Origin: Streptomyces sp. DvalAA-43
GTDB lineage: Bacteria; Actinomycetota; Actinomycetes; Streptomycetales; Streptomycetaceae
Assembly: GCF_900091725.1 (NCBI RefSeq)
Contig: NZ_FMBW01000006.1
Span: forward strand, 52,740-116,739
Direction: 5' to 3'
DNA: 64,000 nt
Positions 8,916-17,885 of the stretch are shown here, piece after piece. Below the pieces are notes generated by a model that searched no databases, was not told the origin of the DNA, and saw only the letters and a program-made list of their open reading frames with translations. Position 1 is the stretch's first letter. Every line of letters begins with the position of its first letter. The position numbers and the translations under genes are program-made.

Positions 8916-9821
8916 ATGCCCTCCACGGCCGCGGTGAGCGTTCCGCCGTGCTCAACGGGGGCGTGGAGGGCCACGTCACGGCCCGGCCACCCGAACACCA
9001 TGCGTGACAACGGTCTGTCCACCACATCTCCCACGGGCAGCAGACGGTCGGGCGTTCCGGCCGGATAGACACTCAGCGCCGGGTCGCCGCCGCCGTCGCG
9101 CACGTCACGGTTCCAGGCCCGTACCGTGGCCGCCAACTGCTCGGCGAGCTGCGGACCTTGCCCTCCGAACGCATGGACAACCCACTCCCATTCCTTGCCG
9201 GCCGGACTGTCGCCGTGCCGGGTCCGGACATGGACGAGGTAGGCCAGTGAGGCATCGCCGAGGATCGCCGGGGCGTCGCCGTCCTTCGCGATCAGGGTGA
9301 CGCCGGTTCCTGTGTTCCGGTGGGCGGACAGACGGCAGAAGTCGGGCAAGGCCGTGGCCATGTAGAGCTGGATCGAGCCGAAATGGAAACCGCTGCTCAT
9401 CTTCACCCCGGTGGCGACCGCGTGACGCCTCCTCCGGCCCCTGAGTGGGGGCGGGGTCGCTGTCCTCGAACCGGAGCAGCTCACCGCAGAGAAGGCCGAC
9501 GACCGGGACGGCACGTGCGTGCTCACCCTGGGCGCGGACGAACCCGCAGTGCGTGAACCTCTCCGCATGCAGGACATCCCCGGTACGCCGGAACGTGATG
9601 GCCCGGGTATGGCCGCCGATCTCCAGCGGCAGGACGAGGCGCCGCCCTCGGTGAGCTGCCCGCGCCACGCCGGGGCGATGTCCCATACGCTGTAGGTGAT
9701 CACGCTCCCGTCGAATCCGCCCTGGGGAACGAGGCCGGCCCTTGGCCACCACGGCATCAGCCATCCGGGCGCGCAGCCGCGTGGCCTCGGCCGGCTCGCC
9801 GGGCACGGGCAGGGACGGCAA
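8912..9821 (-). pseudogene. Isoaspartate-methyltransferase-like ('FxLD system' type) gene with deleted catalytic core
   Basis: The N-terminus (MPSLPVPGEPAEATRLRARM, ADAVVAKG) jumps within a few codons to the C-terminal region (VITYSVWDIAPAWRGQL, LVLPLEIGGHTRAITF, then GFHFGSIQLYMATALPDF and WEWVVHAFGGQGP). That C-terminal region resembles large PCMT-like methyltransferases of the 'methyltransferase, FxLD system' type. No Rossmann LDLGxG motif occurs in between, so the SAM-binding core (about 150-200 residues) is missing. Two more one-base shifts occur, near 9645 and 9440. Its stop overlaps the next start (GTGA), preserving the old operon junction. The family name rests on recall, not a search. 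Confidence 0.55.
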
Positions 9822-10866
9822 TGGCGCACGGGTACGAATGGATGGGCGGCAGCCCTGGCAGCGTCCCTGGCCACACCGCGTTCAGCGCCTGGGCGGAAGG
9901 CATGAAGATCCTCCCCAGCGTTGCCAGGGTGTGCGGCGGGTGCCACTCCCAGCGCGAGAACCTCTCCGGCTCCCGTAGTACCGGCTCGCCTTCCCAGTCG
10001 GTGACACGGATGACCGGAGAGATGCGGCGCATGTCCAGCCGGTCGTCGTGCAGGATCGTGATGACGTGGGCGTCCTCCTCGTACGCGGTCAGACCAGTCT
10101 CCTCCGCCAACTCCCGTACGGCGGCCGCCTGTGCGGACTCGCCCGCCTCGACACGGCCGCCGGGCAGTTCCCACATGCCCCGGATGGAACGGCCCAGAAG
10201 GACGTCTCCGGAGGCGTTGGTGACCACGGCCGCAGCGCCCATGACCGCTTGCGGGGCAGGCCGGCCCTTCTCCACCGCGGTGAACGACCCGCCCGCCCCT
10301 CGCAGCACCAGCACCGCCAGGCCCTGCGCATCGAACCTCGCGGCCTCCTCGAAACCGTCCGTGATCTGGCTGAGTTCGTCCTCGTCCAGGGCAATATGTC
10401 GACGCCCCTGCGGGGTGTGTTCCACGACCGGCGTGATGACGACGACCGCGCCGCCGTCACGCAACTGCGTGCCCAGAGCGCGCAGGACGCGCGAGCGAGC
10501 TTGGATGAATGCAGCACTCAGCCGCAGGGTGACGAGGTCGTAGCCGCCCTTTTCCCCCTCGGGCGGGCTGGGCAGCGGGTCATGTTCGATGTCCAGGCAC
10601 AGCCAGCGCACTCCCTGCGCCTCGGGGTGCTCCGCACGGGCCCGGACGAGGGCGCCTCGGGTGAAGTCGATCGCGTCGACGTGATATCCCATGCGGGCCA
10701 GCTCGACGGCGAGTTCACCGGTTCCGGATCCGACGTCGAGGGCCCGTCCGCCCTCGGGTGCCGGAACGTGCTCGGCCAGTAGTGCCCGTTCGGCGTCGCT
10801 CAGTGGACGAAACCCCTGCCCCGCGTCGTAGTGCTTCTGCCAGGTGCCCTTCCGGACATGCTTCAA
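9757..10866 (-). CDS. SAM methyltransferase-NUDIX hydrolase fusion
   Basis: 369 residues from a TTG start (TTG overlaps the upstream TGA; GAGGAG lies 8 bases before). Residues about 35-150 form a class I methyltransferase fold (ALDVGSGTGELAVELA, then an acidic AIDFTR loop). Residues about 205-330 are a NUDIX domain with a perfect box, GGRVEAGES...RELAEETGL. The pairing suggests one polypeptide that methylates a substrate and hydrolyses a nucleoside-diphosphate-linked one, or houses a nucleotide pool; substrates unknown. The last 20 residues overlap the next decayed gene and are low-complexity (PARARRAGRGHAAARP), so the true end may have been lost by frameshift. Confidence 0.75.
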   Translation of the reverse strand: MKHVRKGTWQKHYDAGQGFRPLSDAERALLAEHVPAPEGGRALDVGSGTGELAVELARMGYHVDAIDFTRGALVRARAEHPEAQGVRWLCLDIEHDPLPSPPEGEKGGYDLVTLRLSAAFIQARSRVLRALGTQLRDGGAVVVITPVVEHTPQGRRHIALDEDELSQITDGFEEAARFDAQGLAVLVLRGAGGSFTAVEKGRPAPQAVMGAAAVVTNASGDVLLGRSIRGMWELPGGRVEAGESAQAAAVRELAEETGLTAYEEDAHVITILHDDRLDMRRISPVIRVTDWEGEPVLREPERFSRWEWHPPHTLATLGRIFMPSAQALNAVWPGTLPGLPPIHSYPCAIAVPARARRAGRGHAAARPDG

Positions 10867-11350
10867 CGCTCCGCGCTCCTCTTCGTCTTGCGGTCTTTGA
10901 CGTCTGATCGGTCCGGACGGCCCCGGCGCCCCGCGGGCGTGCCCGACCGGGAGGACTTGGTCAGATCAACGGCGGCGCCGGCACTGTGCGGGGCGGTCTC
11001 CGGGGGAGACGCATAGCGGCTGGCCGCGGTCCGCACCTCCTGCGGCGTCCGGTCCGGATGCAGTGCACGAAGGCTCTGTGCGTACCGCTCGAAGAACTCC
11101 TGCTGCAGGGCAGGGGGGGCCGGTATCCCTCGACGACCAGCACACGTTGCCCTTCGGGCAGATGGCGCTGGGCACCCAGCAACCGGTCACGGACGCGTTG
11201 ACGCAGGTGTGCGAAGGCCCCGTCGGGGTCGCCCCTGCGCCCGTCGACCAGCAGGGCCTCCGGACCCGACCGGAGATCGACGAGCGGCTCGCCGCAGTCG
11301 CGGACCGGCGCCGCGGCCACCCGCGGTTCGGCCATCAGGATGATGCTCAA
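10863..11350 (-). pseudogene. VanX-family D-Ala-D-Ala dipeptidase-like gene, frameshifted and shortened
   Basis: Starts with TTG inside the upstream stop (TTGA) and reads LMAEPRVAAAPVRDCGEPLV, then LPEGQRVLVVEGYRPP, the VanX/M15D pattern with the substrate arginine of EGYRP. At a run of seven C (minus strand, about 11110-11116) the frame shifts to LQQEFFERYAQSLRALHP and PPETAPHSAGAAVDLT. The last segment carries the zinc-ligand motif (HSxGxAVDLT, with H and D). After this the protein ends in basic residues, losing the second catalytic region (the E-xx-H segment). Even if the shift is a sequencing error, the C-terminus is truncated. Its stop overlaps the next TTG start. Confidence 0.6.
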
Positions 11351-12531
11351 GTGTTCCCCCAGCCCCAGGAATCGATGTACGCGGCCACACCGGTCCGGCG
11401 CGCCTCCTCCACGGCGGTCAGGCGGGCGAAGTCGCCAGGCGGCATCAGCTCTTTCCACCCGGCCATCGGCAGGACGCGGACCTCGTCGTGTTCCTCCGCG
11501 TTCAAGGAGATCCCACGGATCTGCTCTGCGGTGAGCCGGCCGCCTTCGAAGACGCAGCCGATCGTGCTGCAGGGCCATCCGCCGCCGGGCGGGCTGTACA
11601 CCGTGGCCAGGAGCCGGGGCGGCCCGGTCGGCGTGATCCCGATCTCTTCCCCGCACTCCCGCACGGCCGTCTGCCAGGGGTGCTCACCAGGGTCCGTCGT
11701 GCCGCCCACCAGCTGCCACGGATACGCGGGGGAGTAGACGGAGTGGACCTGGAGCGGCCGGTCGTCCTCGTCAGTGAAGTAGAGACATCCCCACATAGTG
11801 GCCTTGGGCACTGTTTCGGCATAGTGCTCCAGCGCCGTCGAGGGACTGACGGCCTCGCTGCTCGGCCGCATGCCCGGAACGGTCAACTGTGCAGCGGCCG
11901 CCGTCATCCGCAGCAGCGCCGGGCTGCCCACGAAGCCCGGCTCGCGGTGGAGCGGCGCTGCCGCCTCGCTCGTGTGGGGCTCGAACAGCGCACGGTTGTC
12001 CGGCCCGCCCGTCCCCACTGCCGGGAAGGGGCGGCACCGGTCGAGGGCCGGGGTGTAGGCGATCGGGTCCCCGGGCTCCTGGAAGTGCACAGCCATCAGC
12101 CGGCCGGACCGGTAGGCGTCCAGCCCGGCCCGGCAGTACGCGACCATAGTCTCCGGCAGGGCGTTGAGCGGGAACCAGCCCATCGCGTCACACACAGCCG
12201 GCTCACGGACACCGGGTGTGCCCTGCCAGGTGCGGACCTCGAAGAACATCCCCGTCCTGGACCCGCCTGCAGGACTACGGTGGTGCACGGCGACCGCGAA
12301 GCGGACGTCCGCCGGGTCGATGGACACGTCGGCCTCTTCCGCCGCCTCGCGGATCAGAGCGCCGACCACGTCCTCTTCGGGGCCGTTGAGATGTCCGGAA
12401 ACGAAGTGCCACAGGCCAGCGGCATAGACGGAACCGGCTCGGCGGGACAACAGTACCTCCGGCCCGTCCTGGCCGTCACGGCGCAGGATCAGGTGGACAT
12501 CCACCGGCTCGGTGTGCCGCCCCGCGTTCAC
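11347..12531 (-). CDS. Tandem double-NUDIX protein
   Basis: 394 residues starting at a GTG that overlaps the previous stop (GTGA). The N-terminal NUDIX domain (about 8-150) has a box with one extra residue in its first loop (SGHLNGPEED...REAAEEADV). The C-terminal domain (about 240-385) has a canonical box (GGTTDPGEH...RECGEEIGI). Between them lies a linker of about 80 residues with alanine-rich helix character. NUDIX enzymes hydrolyse nucleoside diphosphates linked to a moiety X. Here it sits in a coupled operon with methyltransferases, suggesting a role in a small-molecule or nucleotide-linked pathway. Substrate unknown. Confidence 0.8.
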   Translation of the reverse strand: MNAGRHTEPVDVHLILRRDGQDGPEVLLSRRAGSVYAAGLWHFVSGHLNGPEEDVVGALIREAAEEADVSIDPADVRFAVAVHHRSPAGGSRTGMFFEVRTWQGTPGVREPAVCDAMGWFPLNALPETMVAYCRAGLDAYRSGRLMAVHFQEPGDPIAYTPALDRCRPFPAVGTGGPDNRALFEPHTSEAAAPLHREPGFVGSPALLRMTAAAAQLTVPGMRPSSEAVSPSTALEHYAETVPKATMWGCLYFTDEDDRPLQVHSVYSPAYPWQLVGGTTDPGEHPWQTAVRECGEEIGITPTGPPRLLATVYSPPGGGWPCSTIGCVFEGGRLTAEQIRGISLNAEEHDEVRVLPMAGWKELMPPGDFARLTAVEEARRTGVAAYIDSWGWGNT

Positions 12532-13364
12532 ACCGCACCACCGCGGCGGGCGAGCAGCACGGTGAACACGGCGTCCTCGACGAGCCCTTCGCCGTGCGCG
12601 TACTCCTCCAGGAGCACGCGCGCTTCCCGTTCGAACCGGGCATGCCGACGGCCGGCCTGTCCGGGCGGAGTGCCGGGTTCATGGAACAGGGCGGGGCGGG
12701 CGAAGCTCGTGCTGCGCAGGTAGCCGACGACCTGATCGGGTGTCCATGCGCGGCGGACAGGGAAGCGGTGCTCGGTGACCTTGCCGAAAGCGGACTCGGC
12801 GAGGTCGTCCTCGTAGCGGCTGCTGGGTTCGGCGTACGCCCCGCTCGTACCGGCCCGCCGCCCGTCACCGAGGCAGGACTGGAGCAAGGCCTTCAGGGCT
12901 TCGGTCCAGCGCGCCTCGTGCGTCCAGAGGCTTCCGTCGCCCATGACCGCCACCGTGGCTGTGGGGCTGGTGACCCGGTCGGCCATTCCCAGAGTGGCGG
13001 GGCGGTCCAACCAGTGGAAGGACCGGGCGCAGGTGACGAGATCGGCTCTGTACCCGTCGACCGGTGCGGAGAACGTCTCCGCGGGGACAGCGTGGAAGAC
13101 CACTGCGGTCTGTCCGCGCGCTGACCGGAGTCGCCCGGCGGCAACGCGGAGCATGCCGCTGTCCTGGTCGACGAGGTCGACGCGGGCGATCCTGGGAACG
13201 GCGGGAAGCAGGGCGGCCGGGACCTGGCCGGTGCCCGAACCCAGGTCCAGCAGGGTCGGCCGGTCGCAGCCGTCCAGGGTTTCGCCAAGGAGCCGGACGG
13301 CTTCGTCGGGAATCCCCGGGCGGTAGCGGGCGTAGTCGGCCGCCACTGAGGCGAACAGGGTCAC
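12528..13364 (-). CDS. Class I SAM-dependent methyltransferase
   Basis: 278 residues from a GTG with AGAGGAT just upstream; the longer open frame before it lacks a ribosome site. LLDLGSGTGQV (about residues 36-46) is motif I of Rossmann methyltransferases and VDLVDQDSGML the acidic post-I strand. SFHWLD (mid-protein) is typical of methyltransferase domain 11/25 proteins acting on small molecules. The gene is 42 bp from the upstream PCMT-like gene and overlaps the downstream NUDIX gene by GTGA, so it is co-transcribed. The methyl acceptor is unknown. Confidence 0.8.
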   Translation of the reverse strand: MTLFASVAADYARYRPGIPDEAVRLLGETLDGCDRPTLLDLGSGTGQVPAALLPAVPRIARVDLVDQDSGMLRVAAGRLRSARGQTAVVFHAVPAETFSAPVDGYRADLVTCARSFHWLDRPATLGMADRVTSPTATVAVMGDGSLWTHEARWTEALKALLQSCLGDGRRAGTSGAYAEPSSRYEDDLAESAFGKVTEHRFPVRRAWTPDQVVGYLRSTSFARPALFHEPGTPPGQAGRRHARFEREARVLLEEYAHGEGLVEDAVFTVLLARRGGAV

Positions 13365-13405
13365 AGATCCTCTTTCCGTGGGGGAAGTGCGGGGCGGACG
13401 GGCTG

Positions 13406-14635
13406 TCATGGCGTGGCGGGGAGTGCGGGCAGTTCCCATCCGAGGGCAGTGGTGCCCGTCCCGGAGGTGACGTGCTGCGGGGCGCCGTCGTCCGGAATGT
13501 CGACGTGGAAGGACGTAGGGGACCCGGCCCGCACCCAGAGGCCGTGGACGTGTTCGAACTCGGCCCACACATCACGCCGACCATGGACACGGACGGTGCC
13601 GTCACCGGGACCGGCCACGGCCCAGGAGTCCTCCTCGGGGGCCACCAACGTGAGTGTGCCGGCCTGGAAGTGCCGCACCACCCCGGGAACGAGGTACGCG
13701 GCCGCCACCCAGAGCCCGTAGGCCTCGTCCGCGGGCGGGGCGGAGGCAGTGGTGCGGGGGAGACCGGGGCTGTCCGCGATCCGGGGCAGGTGGTGCTCGG
13801 CGGTGAGCCAGGCGTACCCGTGCAGGGGCCGGTGGCCGCGAGGACCGCCCTCCAGGACAGCTTCTCCACGCCCTCCCCTCGTGCGCGTCACCAGGCAGTG
13901 TCCGGGCCAGCTCGGCGTCCGCGTCACCAACGTGGTCACCAGCCGTCCGCCGGGAGCGAGCTGGTCCACCCACGCCGACGGCAGGCACGGCACGCCGATT
14001 CCGGAATGGATCCGGTCGTACGGCGCCCGCGCAGCGTGCCCGTCGACCACGTCACCGGCCACCACCCTCGCGCCGGCGCCGACCCGGTCGAGCGTCTTCT
14101 GCGCGAACGCGGCCATGTGCTCGTCCCGTTCGACACCGACCGCCCGGCCGGGCGCGGTGAGCGCAGCGGCGAGCGCGAGCGAGACGCCCGGCCCGGTTCC
14201 GAGGTCCAGGTACTGGTGTCCGGCAGCGATCCGCATCCTCTGGAGGACATCCACGTACGGGGTGAACGTCGACATCGCCGTCATCCGGCCCCCGCTCACC
14301 ACGCCACGGACCTGACTCTCCAGCCGTTCGCCGTCACGCTGGACCCGGACCGACTCGCCCGAGTACACGAGCTCCAGCCACTCGGCCCGGTCCTTGGGAT
14401 GTGCTCCGTCCAGCAGCTCCCACACCACCGGCTCGCTGCTCTGTTCACTACGCCGCACGTACGCCCGTGGTATCAGCACGCCGCGGTCCAGGCGCGACAG
14501 CACATCCCGCAGGCGCGGATCGGTCGGAACCCCGTCGGCTTGCAGGCGTTCGACCAGCGCCAGGCGCGCCGACGCCATGTCGGCGCGCCGGCCCCCCGCT
14601 GCCGAGTCGGCCGCGCCGGATTCGGTAGGCACCAC
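13406..14635 (-). CDS. Protein-L-isoaspartate O-methyltransferase-like protein with C-terminal extension
   Basis: 409 residues, about twice a housekeeping PCMT. An N-terminal helical part (about 1-120) is followed by a PCMT-like Rossmann domain (YLDLGTGPGVSLALAAALT, VGVERDEHMAAFA, ARVVAGDVVDG, YDRIHSGIGVPCLP). A C-terminal domain of about 150 residues (GLWVAAAYLVPGV...HFQAGTL...SFHVDI) completes it. PCMT-like enzymes of this layout accompany some lanthipeptide-type systems, where they methylate aspartate. That link is recalled family knowledge, and the local partner genes here are mostly broken. It starts 3 bp after the upstream double-NUDIX gene, so it is coupled. This is the intact counterpart of the deleted copy at 8912. 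Confidence 0.75.
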   Translation of the reverse strand: MVPTESGAADSAAGGRRADMASARLALVERLQADGVPTDPRLRDVLSRLDRGVLIPRAYVRRSEQSSEPVVWELLDGAHPKDRAEWLELVYSGESVRVQRDGERLESQVRGVVSGGRMTAMSTFTPYVDVLQRMRIAAGHQYLDLGTGPGVSLALAAALTAPGRAVGVERDEHMAAFAQKTLDRVGAGARVVAGDVVDGHAARAPYDRIHSGIGVPCLPSAWVDQLAPGGRLVTTLVTRTPSWPGHCLVTRTRGGRGEAVLEGGPRGHRPLHGYAWLTAEHHLPRIADSPGLPRTTASAPPADEAYGLWVAAAYLVPGVVRHFQAGTLTLVAPEEDSWAVAGPGDGTVRVHGRRDVWAEFEHVHGLWVRAGSPTSFHVDIPDDGAPQHVTSGTGTTALGWELPALPATP

Positions 14636-14638
14636 AGT

Positions 14639-15577
14639 TCACCTGCCACCGGTGTCAGGCACTGCTCGTGCCCAGCCGAGCTCGGTGTACGCGGTGCCGG
14701 TGAGGATGCCGTCGATCGCGGCACGGGTGTAGCTGACCATCGGGTCCGGCAGACCGCCCAGCGGCCACCACTGCCAGGCCGTGCACTTGTCGGGCTCGCG
14801 GACCTCCGGCTCTCCAGCCCACCGGCTCGCCCGGAAGAACAGCTGAATCCGAGGTTCGGCGTTCTCGTGATCGTCGAGCAGGTGCACGGTGTGCACCAGG
14901 GCGAGGTCTGCGGGCTCGATGACGAGCCCGGCCTCCTCATACGCCTCCCTGACCAGGCACGCACGAACGCTCTCCCTTTCCACATGACCGGCCAGGGCAT
15001 GCCACTCGCCGCCCGCGAACGCCGCACCCGGGTGACGCAGGCCAAGGAGCGTACGGCCGTCGCGTTCCAGGAACAGATGCGCGCCGATCACGTTCTTCAC
15101 CGCTCCTGCCTCGCCCTGACCGGCATCGCCCCGTGGCCCGGACAGCGGCGGTGCGGGGTGCTCGGTGTGGTGGGCCTTGATCACCTCATGAGCCCACCGG
15201 CACATCGACAGCTGCTCCATGGTGGCGACGTCGAACCAGGCGAACATGATCCCTTCGGTGACGGGCAGGTCATGAGCGGCGCCCTCCCAACGGGCCGCGT
15301 AGACCCGGATGTTCCCCTCGGAGACGTTCGGGCCGTGGGCCTGTACGGTCGTGTAAGGGGCGACGTCGGAGAGGACAAGCCCCGTCTCTTCGAGGATCTC
15401 GCGGGCGATCGCCTCATCCAGGGACTCGCCTGGCTCGGGCCCGCCGCCGACCAGGGACCAGGTACCGGGGTCGCAGATCGGCTTGTGCGCATCCCTCAGA
15501 TGCAGGAGATACTCGCCGCGGCCGTTGCTGATCAGCACAGCGGTGCTTGTGTACCGAGCGGAAGTGGACGTGTTCAA
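14639..15577 (-). CDS. Tandem double-NUDIX protein
   Basis: 312 residues from a TTG start with a strong AGGAGG 7-8 bases upstream; the TTG overlaps the upstream stop (TTGA). The first NUDIX box is canonical (GGGPEPGES...REILEETGL, about residue 45). The second (AGHVERES...REAYEEAGL, about residue 210) lacks one loop residue. Different sequence from the 394-residue double-NUDIX gene downstream, so the operon has two unlike double-NUDIX enzymes plus a methyltransferase-NUDIX fusion. Likely cytosolic nucleotide-diphosphate hydrolase; substrate unknown. Confidence 0.8.
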   Translation of the reverse strand: MNTSTSARYTSTAVLISNGRGEYLLHLRDAHKPICDPGTWSLVGGGPEPGESLDEAIAREILEETGLVLSDVAPYTTVQAHGPNVSEGNIRVYAARWEGAAHDLPVTEGIMFAWFDVATMEQLSMCRWAHEVIKAHHTEHPAPPLSGPRGDAGQGEAGAVKNVIGAHLFLERDGRTLLGLRHPGAAFAGGEWHALAGHVERESVRACLVREAYEEAGLVIEPADLALVHTVHLLDDHENAEPRIQLFFRASRWAGEPEVREPDKCTAWQWWPLGGLPDPMVSYTRAAIDGILTGTAYTELGWARAVPDTGGR

Positions 15578-16725
15578 GGAAACCTCCTGGGCCGGGGGAG
15601 TTCTTTGTACGTGTCAGGCTGGCTGCACGACTCTCGCGTTGCGAGTGAGCGATGCAAGGCCCCCGAAGAGTTCGAGGACGTAGATGCGGTCGACGTTCGC
15701 CGTCGCGGCCAGTCGGCGCGTGACCAGCACAATGGTGTGATCGTCTTCGGCCAGTGACCACAGACGCTGAAACGCGGCGGTCTCCGCATGGGGATCGAAA
15801 GCCGAGGCGGGCTCGTCAACGAGGAGGAACGGCGCGGTCCGGTACCAGACCCGAGCCGTACCCGGTTTCTCCTACTGCCCGCCGGAAAGCTGAACTCTTC
15901 GCCCGTACCCTCTGAAGACGATCGCGTCTCAGCCGTGCGGGAGACTCTCGACGAGGTCCAGCACGTCTGCGGTACTCGCGGACTCCTTGCCCCGGTCCAT
16001 GTCCCGTGGCTGGTCGCCGACACCGATGACCACGTTCGTCGCGGCAGCGGTGTGCCAGTGGACCGGATGACGTGCCTTCCTGCCACCTCGGTGGCGTCCT
16101 CGGCGTCGGAGAGGAACAGTATTTCCTCATAGAGCCGGTTGACCTGCTGCACCAGCGACTTCAGCCGCGCGATACACGTACAGATGGCGATGACCGCGGT
16201 CCCGCCGACCGCCAGCGGCAGATCACCACTGCTCAACAGCCACCACAACAATCCATGGCCGGCAAGGGAGGCCAGACCGGAGAACCCCCGGGCTACCAGG
16301 ACGTTGCTCATACCCACGGTCAGCCGCAGCATCGAGCGGGCCGACACCGCCTGCTCCACCTGCGGCTCCAACCGCCCGGACGTTGCAGCCGACCACGCCG
16401 ACAGCAGGGCCACCACTGCCAGAACCACCAGGAACGGTAGGGACTCGCGAAGCTTGTCCGCGGTTGGGCCGTCGGTGAACAACCGCGTCAGGACACCGTT
16501 GACCGCCACCAGACCCCATGCGGCGGTGGACTGTGCTGCCACGACCTCCGTCAGTGTCCGCCGGTCGACCTCCCACCCCGTACGCAGCACCATCGCGGCC
16601 ATGCGGGGCAAGGCCGCCATCTGACCGAACCCCAGTCGGGTCAGCGCCCCTTCGCAGCGCATGAAGTCCTGCCCCCGCTTTGCCCACGTCCTCACAGCCG
16701 ACACTCTCGCCCGGGGGACGCCCGG
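15574..16725 (-). pseudogene. ABC transporter (fused permease-ATPase) pseudogene
   Basis: A membrane part (LRESLPFLVVLAVVALLSAW and LLWWLLSSGDLPLAVGG) resembles an exporter transmembrane domain but is shortened. It runs into ATPase fragments: the signature LSGGQ is followed directly by an in-frame TAG, then in another frame FLLVDEPASAFDPHAETA (Walker B) and HTIVLVTRRLA (H-loop). No Walker A is present. It therefore carries a deletion, several frameshifts and a nonsense codon. Its final TGA overlaps the TTG of the downstream NUDIX gene, showing that it headed the operon. An export role for the block's product is inferred. Confidence 0.6.
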
Positions 16726-16899
16726 CGGTCCGCCGACAAGCCTTCGGTCGCACGGGCCCGGTGCGGGGCGGACATGCTGCGCGTGGCACCGGCGGACGGA
16801 GCCACCAACTTCCTGCACATCAGTGGCGGGAGGAGCCGGGGCAGGCCGAAATCGTTCGAATCCGAGGCATTCACAGACACGGGCGGGGAGAAGGGGCAT
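16692..16899 (-). other. Possible degraded peptide-precursor ORF upstream of the ABC transporter remnant
   Basis: An ATG at 16899 has GGAGG 5 bases upstream. One frame contains SDSNDFGLPRLLP; after a one-base shift the adjacent frame gives ATDVQEVGGSVRRCHAQ and a Cys at PAPGPC. An acidic leader with an F-x-L motif followed by a Cys/Ser core, next to a PCMT-like methyltransferase and an exporter, is what a small ribosomal-peptide precursor would look like. The frames do not join as written, and the resemblance to FxLD leaders is partial (P instead of D). Speculative. Confidence 0.25.
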
Positions 16900-17331
16900 C
16901 GTGTCCTCCATCAGGTCATCGAATGGCACGGGTGCTCTAAGAACGGGCTCCGCCGCTCGCCGTAACGGGTGACGGCGAGGGGAATGGTGGGCATCAGTGC
17001 GAATATTGCGGCGTGCGCCAGAGGTGCAGCGTGGCGCATTCGAAACGCCTTCGTTCGATAGCTGGTCGCTCGTTCGCCCGTGCCCCGAGAGTTTCTGGCC
17101 AACCTGAGAACCAGGCCGATCCGTCGCGGGAGGCATGGGAGGCCGTGATCCGCGATCGCCGTCGTGTACGGGCCCACGCCGTGGATCTGCTGGAAGGTGA
17201 GGACGAGATCGTCCGCAGCTTGGAGGTCTTGTGCGGCGTGGTCGCGGAAGAAGGAGGCGAAGTGGGAGGAGGGCTGTGCCGGGAGTTCGCGCGGCCAGCC
17301 TTGCAGGTACTGCTGATAGCGGACCCCGCCG
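16900..17331. other. No recognisable gene
   Basis: A minus-strand reading near 17330-17100 contains VRYQQYLQGWPRELPAQPSS and HFASFFRDHAAQDLQAADDL, which looks protein-like. I cannot assign it a family, and it has no start or ribosome site. Nothing else is supported here. Confidence 0.4.
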
Positions 17332-17499
17332 CTAAGGGCTGTCCCGTAATCCCTGGTGGGCGTGCGACGACGGCCACGGCACCTCGCCGCGTTGTCGGAA
17401 CGCTCGAATACATCCAGTATTCGGGCGTCCCTCCGCCTTGCGATGCACCGCGTCCGACGCCGCACGCTGATCCACCAGGGATTACGGGACAGCCCTTAG
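17332..17499. repeat. MITE-like element with 28-bp perfect inverted repeats
   Basis: The left end (17332-17359) begins CTAAGGGCTGTCCCG and ends CTGGTGG; the right end (17472-17499) is its exact reverse complement. Inside these, weaker similarity between the two arms continues for another 25-30 bp (GCGTGCG...). The 168-bp unit encodes nothing. The GGGCTGTCC end resembles termini of Streptomyces IS5/ISL3-type elements, and GGGCTGTCC recurs at 22762. No clear target duplication: the flanks read CCG and TTC. Confidence 0.75.
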
Positions 17500-17885
17500 T
17501 TCAAGTCCGTATAGGATTTCCCGGGCAGCGTTCAGGAGAAAGTTCAGAGATTGACAAGCCGGAGAACATGCGGCCTGAACCGCAGAGAAAGATCCCCGTC
17601 GAGGTAATAATCGGCGGGGCTCGCCGCGTAGTTCGTCGGTTGCGGAAGATCGGAGAATGATCTGAAGCGAGATCCGTCGGACGCGGGCCAGCCTTCCAGG
17701 TACCAAGGCTGTCGGAATCCACGCTCGTTTGGTGTGAAGGAGGATCTGCCCGAGGCAACTCGGCCGCGCAGTCGACCAAACCGCCGCCCACCTGTGCCGC
17801 ATTATCCGGACCGGCCTCACCGCGAGCGCCTTGGCCGAGATTCTCAGCGACACGTGTGCGCCGGGCGACGCACGTCGGGCGGGCG
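17500..17885. other. No recognisable gene
   Basis: The interval between the MITE-like element and the stop of the monooxygenase gene. No reading frame on either strand has both a plausible start and family motifs. It would contain the transcription end of the monooxygenase gene, but I see no strong hairpin with a T-run. Confidence 0.5.

Noticed and set aside
16855..16866. GTTCGAATCC resembling a tRNA T-loop
   Set aside because: No flanking stem pairing, acceptor or anticodon arm could be found; no tRNA is supported anywhere in the window.
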